From assembly GCA_024742695.1 (NCBI GenBank), contig JANSXY010000009.1, positions 58,172-122,171 on the forward strand: a stretch of DNA of 64,000 nucleotides, written 5' to 3'. The notes beneath the pieces were generated by a model. That model was given only the letters and a program-made list of their open reading frames with translations. It did no database searches and was not told the origin of the DNA. Position numbers and translations under genes: made by a program. Each line of letters starts with the position of its first letter. Within the stretch, counting starts at the first letter, position 1. Of this stretch, positions 1 through 8,776 are shown piece by piece. The DNA is from Paracoccaceae bacterium. Lineage in GTDB: Bacteria > Pseudomonadota > Alphaproteobacteria > Rhodobacterales > Rhodobacteraceae.

Positions 1-18
1 CTGCTGCCGGAAAGCTGA
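1..18 (+). CDS. 3' end of an upstream gene (partial)
   Basis: The first six codons of the window read as an open frame ending in TGA at 16-18, three bases before the next start codon. This fits the tail of a gene in the same operon as the aldo/keto reductase that follows. Too little is present to say what it encodes. Confidence 0.3.
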   Translation: MLPES

Positions 19-21
19 GAC

Positions 22-1494
22 ATGGCGCAAACCCCCGAACGGATGCGCCTGGCCGACGGGCTGGAGATCTCCCGGGTGCTGACCGGGCTGTGGCAGGTCG
101 CCGACATCGAACGCATCCAGGGCACGATGGACCCGGAGGCGGGCGCCGACCGGCTGGCCGACTACGTCGCCGCCGGGTTCGACAGCTTCGACATGGCCGA
201 CCACTACGGCAGCGCCGAGATCATCGCGGGCCGCCTGCTTGCCCGGCCCGGCCCACGCCCCGCGGTTTTCACCAAGTGGTGCCCGCCGCCCGGCCCGATG
301 ACCGCCGATGTGGTGCGCGCCGGCGTGCAGGAACGGCTCGACCGGCTGGGCACCGAGCGGGTGGACCTGTTGCAGTTCCACTGGTGGAGCTTCGAACACC
401 CCGCCTGGCTGGACGCGCTGCACGAGATGGCGCGCCTGCGCGACGAAGGCCTGATCGGCGAGATCGGGGTGACGAATTTCGACGCCGCCCATGTCGCCCT
501 GGCCCGCGCCGACGGCATTCCGCTGCTGACCAACCAGGTGTCGTTCTCGCTTGTGGACCGGCGCGCGGCGGGGCCGCTGTCTGAGGTCTGCGACCGAACC
601 GGCACACGGCTTCTGGCCTATGGCACGCTCTGCGGCGGCTTCCTGTCGGAACGCTGGGTGGGCCGGCCGGAACCCGCCGAGATCGCCGACTGGTCGAAGA
701 TGAAATACAAGCGGTTCATCGACGTCACCGGCGGATGGGCGGCGTTCCAGGGCATCCTTGCCGCGGCGGCGGACATCGCCCGGAGACACGGGGTTTCGGT
801 ATCGAATGTCGCGACGCGCTGGGTGCTGGATCATCCCGCCGTCGCGGGCGTGATCGTCGGCGCGCGGCTGGGCGAGCGGGCGCATCACGCCGACAACCTG
901 CGCCTGTTCGATTTCGCGCTGGACGATGACGACCACGCGCGGCTGGAGGCGGCCTTCGCGGCCACCGTTCCGGTGCCGGGCGACTGCGGCGACGAGTATC
1001 GCAAGCCGCCCTTCCTGACCGCCTCGGGCGACCTGTCGCACCATCTCGACCGGATGCCGCTGGCCTTCGACGCGGCGCCGGTGCCGCACCGAACCGGTGC
1101 GCTGCGGGTCGCCGGCGGGTCGGAATGGGAGGATGTGGCGGGCTATTGCCGCGCCCAGAAGGTCGGCGACCGGATCGTGGTCTCGGGCACCACCGCCACG
1201 GCGGGGCGCGACCGGGTGGTGGCGCCGGGCGACGCGGGCGCGCAGGCGACCTTCGTGATCGACAAGATCCTCGCCGCGCTCGCCGCGCTGGGCGCAACCG
1301 CCGAAGACGTGATCCGCACCCGCATCTACGTGGTCGACGAAGCCGACGCGCTGGCCGTCTCGCGCGCCCACGGCCGGGTCTTCGGCACGATCAAGCCGGC
1401 CAACACGCTGATCGTGGTCGCCGGGCTGATCGGCGGCTACCGGGTGGAGATCGAGGCGGAAGCCATGCTGCGCGGGGCCGGGGCAGGCGGCTAG
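22..1494 (+). CDS. Aldo/keto reductase-RidA domain fusion protein
   Basis: A 490-residue protein with two domains. Residues 1-335 form an aldo/keto reductase TIM barrel with a visible catalytic tetrad: Asp57, Tyr62, Lys85 and His120 (motifs FDMADHYG, FTKW, LLQFHWW). Residues about 360-485 form a RidA/YjgF-like domain ending in RVEIEAEAM. The RidA family deaminates reactive enamines or imines through an arginine in a PARS-type motif; here the matching stretch reads PANTLIVV, so that arginine is missing and the domain may bind rather than hydrolyse. A GGAAAG ribosome site lies seven bases before the ATG. The 3' end overlaps the convergent RND permease gene by four bases. Substrate unknown; a carbonyl reductase role is inferred from the family. 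Confidence 0.85.
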   Translation: MAQTPERMRLADGLEISRVLTGLWQVADIERIQGTMDPEAGADRLADYVAAGFDSFDMADHYGSAEIIAGRLLARPGPRPAVFTKWCPPPGPMTADVVRAGVQERLDRLGTERVDLLQFHWWSFEHPAWLDALHEMARLRDEGLIGEIGVTNFDAAHVALARADGIPLLTNQVSFSLVDRRAAGPLSEVCDRTGTRLLAYGTLCGGFLSERWVGRPEPAEIADWSKMKYKRFIDVTGGWAAFQGILAAAADIARRHGVSVSNVATRWVLDHPAVAGVIVGARLGERAHHADNLRLFDFALDDDDHARLEAAFAATVPVPGDCGDEYRKPPFLTASGDLSHHLDRMPLAFDAAPVPHRTGALRVAGGSEWEDVAGYCRAQKVGDRIVVSGTTATAGRDRVVAPGDAGAQATFVIDKILAALAALGATAEDVIRTRIYVVDEADALAVSRAHGRVFGTIKPANTLIVVAGLIGGYRVEIEAEAMLRGAGAGG

Positions 1495-4400
1495 CCGCCC
1501 ACGGCCCTCGCCAGCTCGCGGTGCAGCCGGCGCTCCTCTTCCGCGCGCGGTGTCGAAAGGCCGGCGAGCAGACGGTAGGCCACCGGGGTCAGGTAAAGCG
1601 TCGACAGCGTCGCCAGGCCCAGCCCGCCGACGATCACCCAGCCCAGCGCCGCGCGCGCCTCGGCCCCCGCCCCGGACGACAGGATCAGCGGCACGCCGCC
1701 CAGCACCGTCGAGGTCATCGTCATCATCACCGGGCGCAGCCGAACGGTGGACGCCTCGAGGATCGCGGAGGCCACGTCCTGCCCGGCATCGCGCAACTGG
1801 TTCGCGAACTCGACGATCAGGATGCCGTTCTTGGCCATGATTCCGATCAGCATCACCAGCCCGATCTGGCTGTAGACATTCAGCGACAGGCCGGTCAGCA
1901 CCAGCGCGAAAACCGCGCAGGCCAGGCCCACCGGCACGGTGGCCATCACCACCACCGCCGAGACGAAGCTTTCGAACTGCGCGGCCAGCACCAGGAACAC
2001 GATCAGGATCGCGAAGCCGAAGGTCACCAGCAGCCCGGCGGAGGTCTGGTCCAGCGTGGCGGCCTCGGCCAGCGGCACGATCCGGTTCTCCTCCGCCAGC
2101 ACGTCTTCGGCCAGCACCCGCACCTCGGCCAGCGCATCGCCCAGCGCCAGCGCCGGCGTCAGCCCGGCGGTGATCTCGACAGACCGGTTCTGCCCCTCGC
2201 GCGCCAGTTCCGGGGCCACGGCGCGCTCTTCCAGCCGGACGAAGCTGGACATCGGCACCATCGTGCCGTCCCCGGCCTGCACGAAGACGTTCTGCAGATC
2301 GCCGGGGTCGTTCACCGGGTCCGAGGTCGACAGCATCTGGATGTCATAGGCGGTGTCGTCGATGAAGACCGAGCCGACGGTGCGCCCGTCGAGCACCGCG
2401 CGCAGCGCTTCGCCCAGCCCGGCGATGTCGATCCCCAGGTCCGAGGCGCGGGTGCGGTCGATCTCGACGAACAGCTGCGGCTGGGTGGTTTCGTATTCCA
2501 GCCGGACCTGGCCGAAGGCCGGGTTCTCCTCCATCCGCTGCACCAGCGTTTCGGCGACATCGGCGAGCTGGTCGTAATTGTTGCCGGTGATCGCGAAGGA
2601 CAGGCCGCGCCCCGCGCCGCGAATGCCCAGCGAATTGGGCTGGATCGCGAAGGCCCGGACGCCGACGACCCCGCGCAGCTTGCCGTTGATCTCGCCCACA
2701 ATCTCGTCCTGGCTGCGGCTTCGCGCCTCCCACGGCGCGAGGGTGAAGACCATGAAGCCGCGATTGTCCGCGCCGAAGCCGGTGATCGAGAACACGTTGA
2801 CGATCTCGCCCGACGCGCGCAGCGGCTCGACCGCGTCCTCGATCTCGCGCATCTTCGCCGTTGTGTAGTCGAGCGACACGCCCTGCGGCGCGGTCAGCGA
2901 CAACAGCGCCACCGACCGATCCTCGCGCGGTGTCAGTTCCTGCCGGATGCCGCCATACAGCATCGCCGCGGTGGCGGCGAACAGCGCGGCGACCACGATC
3001 ACCACCAGCGGGTTGGCCAGGGCGCCGCGCAGCGTCCAGCGATAGAGCCGCGCCAGACGGTTGCCGAGCCAGACCATCGGCCCGCGCGGGTCGGGATCGG
3101 GATCGGCGGTCAGCATCCGGCTGGCCAGCATCGGGCAGAGCGTGAGCGCCACGACGGATGACAGCAGCACCGCCATCGCCAGCGTGAAGCCGAATTCGCG
3201 AAACAGCCCGCCCGCCTGCCCCGGCAGGAACGACAGCGGCACGAAGACGGCCGCCAGGGTCGCGGTGGTCGTGACCACGGCGAAGAACACCTGCCGCGTG
3301 CCCAGCACCGCCGCCGCCCGCGGCCCGATCCCTTCGGCCCGCCGCCGCACGATGTTCTCCAGCACCACGATCGCGTCGTCGACGACCATTCCGGTCGCCA
3401 GCACCAGCGCCAGCAGCGTCAGGATGTTGACGGAAAAGCCGACGATGTAGATCGCCGCCAGCGTCCCGATCAGGGCCACCGGCATCGTCAGCGCGGGGAT
3501 GAACGTGGCGCGCAGGTCGCGCAGGAAGACGTAGATCACCACCACGACGATCGTCACCGCCAGCGCCAGCGTCTTCAGCACCTCCTGGATCGAGCCGTTG
3601 ATGAACACGGCATCGTCCGAGGTCACGAAGATCGAGATGTCGTCGGGCAGCGTGCGGTCGAGTTCCGCCACCACCGCGCGCACGGCGGCCGAGATTTCCA
3701 GCGTGTTCGACGTCGCCTGCCGGATCACCCCGATGCCCACGCCGGTCTGGCCGTTGGCGCGCAGCACCGTCTGGTTCGGCGCCGGGCCGAGGGTGACGCG
3801 CGCCACGTCGCGCACCCGCACGTCGCCGGCGATCACGAGCGACTCGAAATCGGTTTCCGAGGCGACGGTGGCGGTGGTGCGCACGCTGATCGACTGCCGC
3901 TCGCCCGAAAGGTCGCCGGCCGGCGCGTCATAGGCCACGTCGGCCAGCGCCCGGCGCAGGTCGGCCAGCGTCAGGCCGCGGCTGGCCAGTTCGGCCAGGT
4001 CGATATCGACCCGGAACACCGGCTCGCGGTCGCCGTAGATCTGCAGGTCCGCCACCCCGTCGACCGAGATCAGCCGATCCTCGACCCGGTCCTGCACGAT
4101 CCGGGTGAGTTCCTGCGGCGACCGGCCCGGCGCGGTGACCGCGACGCGAACCACCGCCTGGGCATTGGCATCGGCCTTGACCACGCGCGGCGCCTCGGCG
4201 CCCTCGGGAAGCTGGTTGAGGATCCGGGCTACCGCGTCGCGCGCATCGGTCGCGGCAACGTCGAGATCGACGCCCTCCTCGAATTCCAGCGTCACCCGGC
4301 TGCGGCCGTAACGCGAGTTCGACGAGATCGCCCGGATGCCCTGCACCCGGCCCACCGCGCCCTCGACGCGGCTGGTCACCTCCTGGTCGACGCTTTCGGG

Positions 4401-4598
4401 CGAGGCGCCGGAATAGTCGGTCGTGACGGTCACGACCGGGCGGTCGACATTCGGCAGCTCGCGCACCTCGACGCCAAGCAGCGCCGCGATCCCGGCCAGC
4501 ACCAGCATCGCCGAGACGACAAGGGCGAGGATCGGGCGGCGCACGAACAGCGCGGTGCCCGAACCCGAAACGGTTGCGCGATCGTCGGTTTCCGGCAT
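1491..4598 (-). CDS. RND-family efflux permease (inner membrane, proton-driven)
   Basis: 1035 residues, the usual length of AcrB/MexB-type drug:proton antiporters. The N-terminal membrane segment (residues about 20-42) is followed by a porter domain with the SGASPESVDQEV motif, and the proton-relay aspartates Asp407 and Asp408 sit in GMVVDDAIVVLENI at the same numbers as in AcrB. The gene follows the adaptor gene by nine bases with a GAGGGG ribosome site, so the two form an operon transcribed leftward from about 5.9 kb. No outer-membrane channel gene is present, so the pump presumably uses a TolC-type channel encoded elsewhere. The substrate cannot be read from the sequence. Confidence 0.93.
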   Translation of the reverse strand: MPETDDRATVSGSGTALFVRRPILALVVSAMLVLAGIAALLGVEVRELPNVDRPVVTVTTDYSGASPESVDQEVTSRVEGAVGRVQGIRAISSNSRYGRSRVTLEFEEGVDLDVAATDARDAVARILNQLPEGAEAPRVVKADANAQAVVRVAVTAPGRSPQELTRIVQDRVEDRLISVDGVADLQIYGDREPVFRVDIDLAELASRGLTLADLRRALADVAYDAPAGDLSGERQSISVRTTATVASETDFESLVIAGDVRVRDVARVTLGPAPNQTVLRANGQTGVGIGVIRQATSNTLEISAAVRAVVAELDRTLPDDISIFVTSDDAVFINGSIQEVLKTLALAVTIVVVVIYVFLRDLRATFIPALTMPVALIGTLAAIYIVGFSVNILTLLALVLATGMVVDDAIVVLENIVRRRAEGIGPRAAAVLGTRQVFFAVVTTTATLAAVFVPLSFLPGQAGGLFREFGFTLAMAVLLSSVVALTLCPMLASRMLTADPDPDPRGPMVWLGNRLARLYRWTLRGALANPLVVIVVAALFAATAAMLYGGIRQELTPREDRSVALLSLTAPQGVSLDYTTAKMREIEDAVEPLRASGEIVNVFSITGFGADNRGFMVFTLAPWEARSRSQDEIVGEINGKLRGVVGVRAFAIQPNSLGIRGAGRGLSFAITGNNYDQLADVAETLVQRMEENPAFGQVRLEYETTQPQLFVEIDRTRASDLGIDIAGLGEALRAVLDGRTVGSVFIDDTAYDIQMLSTSDPVNDPGDLQNVFVQAGDGTMVPMSSFVRLEERAVAPELAREGQNRSVEITAGLTPALALGDALAEVRVLAEDVLAEENRIVPLAEAATLDQTSAGLLVTFGFAILIVFLVLAAQFESFVSAVVVMATVPVGLACAVFALVLTGLSLNVYSQIGLVMLIGIMAKNGILIVEFANQLRDAGQDVASAILEASTVRLRPVMMTMTSTVLGGVPLILSSGAGAEARAALGWVIVGGLGLATLSTLYLTPVAYRLLAGLSTPRAEEERRLHRELARAVGG

Positions 4599-4607
4599 GG
4601 CGACCCC

Positions 4608-5780
4608 TCAGAGTTTCGCGGCGCCGGGGGCGGCCACCTGTGCGGCCTCGGCCCCGCGCGGTTCCGCGACGGTCACCTCGGCGCCGGGGCGCAGCGACTG
4701 CACGCCCTCGGTGACCACGACCTCGCCAGGCGCGAGATCGCCTTCGACGATCACCGCATCGGCGTTGCGCTGGCGGATCGTCACCGGCACCCGCGCCGCC
4801 TTGCCGTCGCGCACCGCCCAGACGAAGGATCCCTCGCTCGACCATTGCACCGACAGCGGATCGACGGAGGGCAGCGCGGCGCCCGCGAATTCCATCGTCA
4901 CCGCGAAGGCCATGCCGGCGCGCAGCCGGTCGTCGCGGTTGTCGACCTTCGCCTGCACGCGCAGGGTACGGCTGTCGCGGTCCACCACGCTGTCGATCGC
5001 GCGCACCTCGCCCGCAAGGCTTTCGTCGGGAAAGCCCAGCGCCCGCACGGTCACGGGCATGCCCGTCTCGATCCGGCCGATCAGCCGTTCGGGCACGCGG
5101 AAATCGATCAGGATCGCGGAGCGGTCGGTGACCGTGCCGATCACCTCCTGGCCGGAAATCCTGTCGCCCACCGACAGGTCGAGCACCCCGAGCCAGCCGG
5201 ACAGCGGACTGCGCAGCACCCGTCGCGACAGATCGTACTCGGCCTCGCGCAGCGCCAGTTCGGCGGTCCGCAACGCCAGCCGCGCCTCGCGCTCGCGGAC
5301 CTGGGTGACGGTGCCGCTGGTGCCCAGTTGCGACAACCGGTCGGCCGCGTCGCGGGCTTCCTCCAGCGTCAGCCGGGCGCGTTCAAGCTCGATCGCCTCC
5401 ACCTCCTCGTCGAGCCGCAGGATGACATCGCCGGCCTCGACGTAGCCGCCGCTCTCATGGGGCAGGTCCACGATCCGGCCACTGACCTCGGCGCGCAGCG
5501 TGACCGACCGCAGCGCCCGCCCGTCGCCGATCGCCTCAACCCGGTCGTCGATGGTACCGGCCGCGACCTCGGCCACCAGCACCCGCGCGGCGCGGCCGCC
5601 GCCGAACCCGCCGCGCGCCTGCTCCGGGGCGGCTGTTTCGGCCGGCGGCGGCAGCCCGGGCAGTTCCGTCACGCCAAATCGGCCCAGCACATCCCAGGCC
5701 GAGGGCACGAAGGCCGCCCAGAGATAGACCGCCGCGACGCAGGCGAGGACCGACAGCAGCAGTTGTCTCAAGACGTTCAT
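4608..5780 (-). CDS. RND efflux periplasmic adaptor (HlyD/MFP family)
   Basis: 390 residues. An N-terminal membrane anchor (residues about 5-27) is followed by a linker rich in Pro, Ala and Gly, a biotinyl-lipoyl-like half-domain (EVSGRIVDLPHESGGYVEAG), a helical hairpin (about 140-195) and the second lipoyl half plus beta-barrel (SPLSGWLGVLDLSVGDRISG). This is the classic membrane fusion protein order, linking the inner-membrane pump to an outer-membrane channel. The start is the ATG before NVLRQLLL because it gives a normal signal anchor; the longer in-frame extension runs across the promoter region and is not believed. It is the first gene of the efflux operon. Confidence 0.9.
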   Translation of the reverse strand: MNVLRQLLLSVLACVAAVYLWAAFVPSAWDVLGRFGVTELPGLPPPAETAAPEQARGGFGGGRAARVLVAEVAAGTIDDRVEAIGDGRALRSVTLRAEVSGRIVDLPHESGGYVEAGDVILRLDEEVEAIELERARLTLEEARDAADRLSQLGTSGTVTQVREREARLALRTAELALREAEYDLSRRVLRSPLSGWLGVLDLSVGDRISGQEVIGTVTDRSAILIDFRVPERLIGRIETGMPVTVRALGFPDESLAGEVRAIDSVVDRDSRTLRVQAKVDNRDDRLRAGMAFAVTMEFAGAALPSVDPLSVQWSSEGSFVWAVRDGKAARVPVTIRQRNADAVIVEGDLAPGEVVVTEGVQSLRPGAEVTVAEPRGAEAAQVAAPGAAKL

Positions 5781-5961
5781 GCCTGCGCTTTCTGCAATGC
5801 CCGGCGCCAGACGATCCGGACGGCCGGCGTGGATCGATGGCGGGCGGCCGGTGCGACACCCATCCAGACCGCATAGGATGGCGTCCACCCGGCCGAAGTC
5901 AACGGGACCGCGCCGCGACGGGCGCGGCGGCGGCCGCATTTGCCGGGTTGACAGCAAAAAC

Positions 5962-5977
5962 ATGATACTGACATCAT
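5962..5977. promoter_or_regulatory. Candidate TetR operator in the divergent promoter region
   Basis: An inverted repeat, ATGAT-6 bp-ATCAT, lies in the AT-rich gap between the efflux operon and the TetR gene. A TTGACA hexamer at 5948-5953 just beside it could be a -35 element of the rightward promoter. TetR-family proteins normally bind such dyads next to their own gene, so this is a plausible autoregulatory site that would also control the efflux pump. Binding is inferred. Confidence 0.45.
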
Positions 5978-6004
5978 ATTCACAATCAGGCGGGGACAGC
6001 AGCC

Positions 6005-6676
6005 TTGGCGGCACAGCACAGTCGGACCAACGCGGCGGAGGACAGCGGCACGGACAGCTTCGCAGCCGCGCTTGCGCGCGGGCGCGACGGGATGCGCAAG
6101 GGCGAACGCACCCGCACCGGGCTGATGATCGCCGCTGCACGGTTTCTGGCCGCGCAGCCGCTGGACAGGCTGACAGTCGCGGCGATCTGCAAGGTCGCCG
6201 GCGTTGCGCATGGCACCTTCTACCTCTACTTCCCCGACCGGCACGCGCTGGTCGGCGATCTGCTGGGGGAGTTCGTCGATCATCTTCAGACCCGCATGCA
6301 TGCCGCCAGCCGCCTGCCCGGCGACACGGTGCGCAACACGACGGCGGCCTACATGCGGATCTTCGAGCAGGAACCGGGGCTGATGAAATGTCTCGTCGTC
6401 GGCGGCGATGCCTTTCCCGAAGCGCGCGCGGCCTTCCAGCGGCTGAACCGCGACTGGGCCGAGACCGTGGTGCGCGCGGCGCGCCGGCGCGATGCCGGCG
6501 AGGCACGGCCCGACGCCGAACTGCTGCGCCGCGCCTATGCGCTGGGCGGCATGGTCGACCAGTATCTCAACGCGCTGCACATCGCCGCCGATCCCCGGAT
6601 CGCCGCCCTGTCGGAAGATCGCGCGGCGGTGCTGGAAACACTCACCGATATCTGGAAGAAAGGCATGTCGCCATGA
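6005..6676 (+). CDS. TetR-family transcriptional regulator
   Basis: 223 residues with a TetR-type helix-turn-helix at about residues 56-78 (LTVAAICKVAGVAHGTFYLYFPDR region) and a variable ligand-binding C-terminal part. The start is a TTG, supported by GGGGA eight bases upstream; an ATG at codon 30 is the alternative and would leave the DNA-binding domain intact. It is the first gene of an operon with the CoA ligase (ATGA overlap) and hydratase, and is divergent from the RND efflux genes. Context suggests that it represses one or both units and responds to an aromatic acid or CoA thioester, but the ligand is not shown. Confidence 0.88.
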   Translation: MAAQHSRTNAAEDSGTDSFAAALARGRDGMRKGERTRTGLMIAAARFLAAQPLDRLTVAAICKVAGVAHGTFYLYFPDRHALVGDLLGEFVDHLQTRMHAASRLPGDTVRNTTAAYMRIFEQEPGLMKCLVVGGDAFPEARAAFQRLNRDWAETVVRAARRRDAGEARPDAELLRRAYALGGMVDQYLNALHIAADPRIAALSEDRAAVLETLTDIWKKGMSP

Positions 6677-7977
6677 CCCTGATCGACGGCGGCCACCGTC
6701 TGCCGCCCGAAACCCTCGCCGCGCACCGGCAGGCGGCCTGGGAACGCCAGTCCGCCTACGTGGCCCGGACCTCGCCGTTCTACCGGCGGCTTTGGGACGG
6801 CGCCGCCCCGCCGAAGCGGCTGGAGGATCTGCCGGAACTGCCGTTTTCGGACAAGGCCGGTCTGCGGCTGTCGCAGCCCGCGCATCCGCCGTTCGGCGAT
6901 TACCTCGCCGCCCCGCGCGAAAAGGTGGCGCGTCTGCACCGCACCTCGGGCACCACCGGGCAGGCGATGAACCTCGCGATGAGCGCAAGGGACTGCGAGA
7001 TCACCGAAGCCGTCGGCGGCCGCGCGCAGGCGCTGGCCGGCCTGGGGCCGGGGATCACCGTGGTGCACTGCCTGAACTACCAGATGTGGATGGGCGGCCT
7101 GACCGATCACCTGACGCTGGAACGCACCGGCGCGACGGTCGTGCCCTTCGGCGTCGGCTCCACCGAGCTGCTGGTCCGCACGATCCTGGAAACCGGGATC
7201 ACCGCGATTTCCTGCACGCCCTCCTACCCGGCGGTGCTGGAACGGGTGGTGGCCGAGCGGTTCCCCGGCCTCGCCCCCGCCGACCTCGGCCTGCGGCTGG
7301 GGCTGTTCGGCGGCGAGCCGGGGCTGGACGATCCGGCGTTCCGGCAACGGTTCCGCGACACCTGGGGGATGGAGCCGCGCAACGCCAATTACGGCGTTTC
7401 CGACGTGTTCTGCAATTTCGCGGCGCAATGCCCCGGGGATACGGCGCTGCATTTCGTCGCCCATGATGTGCTGCATGCCGAACTGATCGATCCCGACAGC
7501 GGCGCGCCGAAGCCGATCGCGCCCGGCGCCGAGGGCGAACTGGTGCTCACCCACCTGGAACGGGAATGCCAGCCGCTGGTCCGGTTCCGCACCGGCGATA
7601 TCGTCGCGATCACCGGCACCGAGGCCTGCGGCTGCGGCTGCACCGGGTTCCGGTTCCGGGTGATCGGCCGGTCGGACGACATGGTGGTGGTGCGCGGCCT
7701 GAACATGTTCCCCACGATGGTCGCCGCCGTGGTCGGCGGCTTCGACGAGCTTTCGGGCGATTACCGCATCGTGCTCGACAGCCCGCCGCCCCACGACGCG
7801 CTGCCGGTGCAGGCGGAACTGGCGCGCGGCCGCACCGACGATGGCGGCCTTGCGGCGCGGCTGGAAGCGGCGTTCAAGGCGAAACTCGGCGCCACGGCGC
7901 GGGTGACCATCGTGCCCGCCGGAACCTTCCCGGTGACCGAGGGCAAGACGAAACGCGTGATCAGGAGCCACCCGTGA
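6673..7977 (+). CDS. Phenylacetate-CoA ligase-like AMP-forming acyl-CoA ligase
   Basis: 434 residues, the size of PaaK-type ligases, which activate aryl or acyl acids to CoA thioesters through an acyl-AMP. The phosphate-binding loop TSGTTGQ lies at residues 91-97, the adenylation motif around NYGVSDVF near residue 240, RFRTGDIV near 308, and a PaaK-like C-terminal domain (DDMVVVRGLNMFPTMV) follows. A cysteine cluster CGCGC near residue 320 resembles the metal-binding knuckle of this family. It overlaps the TetR gene (ATGA) and the hydratase gene (GTGA), so the three are translationally coupled. No other phenylacetate genes are nearby, so the substrate is left open. Confidence 0.82.
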   Translation: MTLIDGGHRLPPETLAAHRQAAWERQSAYVARTSPFYRRLWDGAAPPKRLEDLPELPFSDKAGLRLSQPAHPPFGDYLAAPREKVARLHRTSGTTGQAMNLAMSARDCEITEAVGGRAQALAGLGPGITVVHCLNYQMWMGGLTDHLTLERTGATVVPFGVGSTELLVRTILETGITAISCTPSYPAVLERVVAERFPGLAPADLGLRLGLFGGEPGLDDPAFRQRFRDTWGMEPRNANYGVSDVFCNFAAQCPGDTALHFVAHDVLHAELIDPDSGAPKPIAPGAEGELVLTHLERECQPLVRFRTGDIVAITGTEACGCGCTGFRFRVIGRSDDMVVVRGLNMFPTMVAAVVGGFDELSGDYRIVLDSPPPHDALPVQAELARGRTDDGGLAARLEAAFKAKLGATARVTIVPAGTFPVTEGKTKRVIRSHP

Positions 7978-8735
7978 CCGATTTCAGCTATGACACGATC
8001 CTGTCGACGATGACCGGCGAGGGGGTGCGCACCATCGCGCTGAACCGCCCCGAGTCGCTCAACGCGATGAACCGCCGGCTGATCGAGGAGGTCGCGGCGG
8101 CCTTCGACGACGCCAACCGCGACCCGGCGACCCGCGCCATCGTCTTCACCGGCGCGGGCCGGGCGTTCTGCGCCGGCGACGACCGGCACGAACATGTCCA
8201 CCCGGACTCCGAGGCCGAGGCGCGCGCGCTGGTCGACGCGATCCAGCGCGCCACGGTGGCCATCGTCTTCGGCGCGAAGCCGGTGGTGGGCGCGATCAAC
8301 GGCTGGGCCGTGGGCGGCGGCTTCGAATGGGCGATCAACTGCGATTTCCCGATCTGGGCGGAAAGCGCGAAGGGGTTCTTCCCCGAGGTCTCGCTCAACC
8401 TCTTCGTCACCGGCGCGGTCACCGCGCTTCTTCCCGCGCTGGTCGGCCCGGTGAAGGCGCGCGAGATGCTGTTGCTGGGCCAGCGCTACACGGCGGCGGA
8501 ACTGCGGGACTGCGGCGTCGCCTGGAAGGTGGTGCCCGATGCCGAATTGCGCGACGAGGCCAGCCGCGTCGCCGCGCAACTGGCCGGGCTGCCGCCGCTC
8601 GCGGTGCGCGCGATGAAGCGGGTGCTGAACCAGGCAACCGCCGGCGCGATCCATCGCGCGCTGGAGCTGGAAACCGAGGCGACGGTCGCCGGCTTTCTCG
8701 ACCCGGAGACGACGCGGCGCCTGAAGGCCTTCTAG
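7974..8735 (+). CDS. Enoyl-CoA hydratase/isomerase family protein
   Basis: 253 residues, a single crotonase-fold domain. The oxyanion-hole segments are visible as GAGRAFCAGDDR (residues 60-71) and NGWAVGGGFEWA (109-120), and Glu138 in FPEV is the likely catalytic acid. Such enzymes hydrate, isomerise or cleave the CoA esters made by ligases like the one just upstream. The start is GTG in a GTGA overlap with the ligase stop. It is the last gene of the TetR operon; a GC-rich hairpin follows. The precise reaction cannot be assigned, since hydratase, hydratase-lyase and isomerase members share these motifs. Confidence 0.85.
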   Translation: MTDFSYDTILSTMTGEGVRTIALNRPESLNAMNRRLIEEVAAAFDDANRDPATRAIVFTGAGRAFCAGDDRHEHVHPDSEAEARALVDAIQRATVAIVFGAKPVVGAINGWAVGGGFEWAINCDFPIWAESAKGFFPEVSLNLFVTGAVTALLPALVGPVKAREMLLLGQRYTAAELRDCGVAWKVVPDAELRDEASRVAAQLAGLPPLAVRAMKRVLNQATAGAIHRALELETEATVAGFLDPETTRRLKAF

Positions 8736-8740
8736 GGCAA

Positions 8741-8765
8741 GGCCGGGCGACCGCGCCGCCCGGCC
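8741..8765. terminator. GC-rich hairpin between convergent genes
   Basis: Perfect nine-base arms (GGCCGGGCG/CGCCCGGCC) with a seven-base loop lie between the ends of the hydratase and acuI genes. There is no T-run, as is common in very GC-rich genomes, so it is a probable bidirectional terminator rather than a certain one. Confidence 0.5.
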
Positions 8766-8776
8766 CGGCCGGCGGT

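Noticed and set aside
1125..3161. A 678-codon open frame on the plus strand opposite the RND permease
   Set aside because: It is a frame kept open by high GC at third positions. Its composition (runs of Arg, Gly, Gln, His) is not protein-like, and the opposite strand has a clear RND permease.
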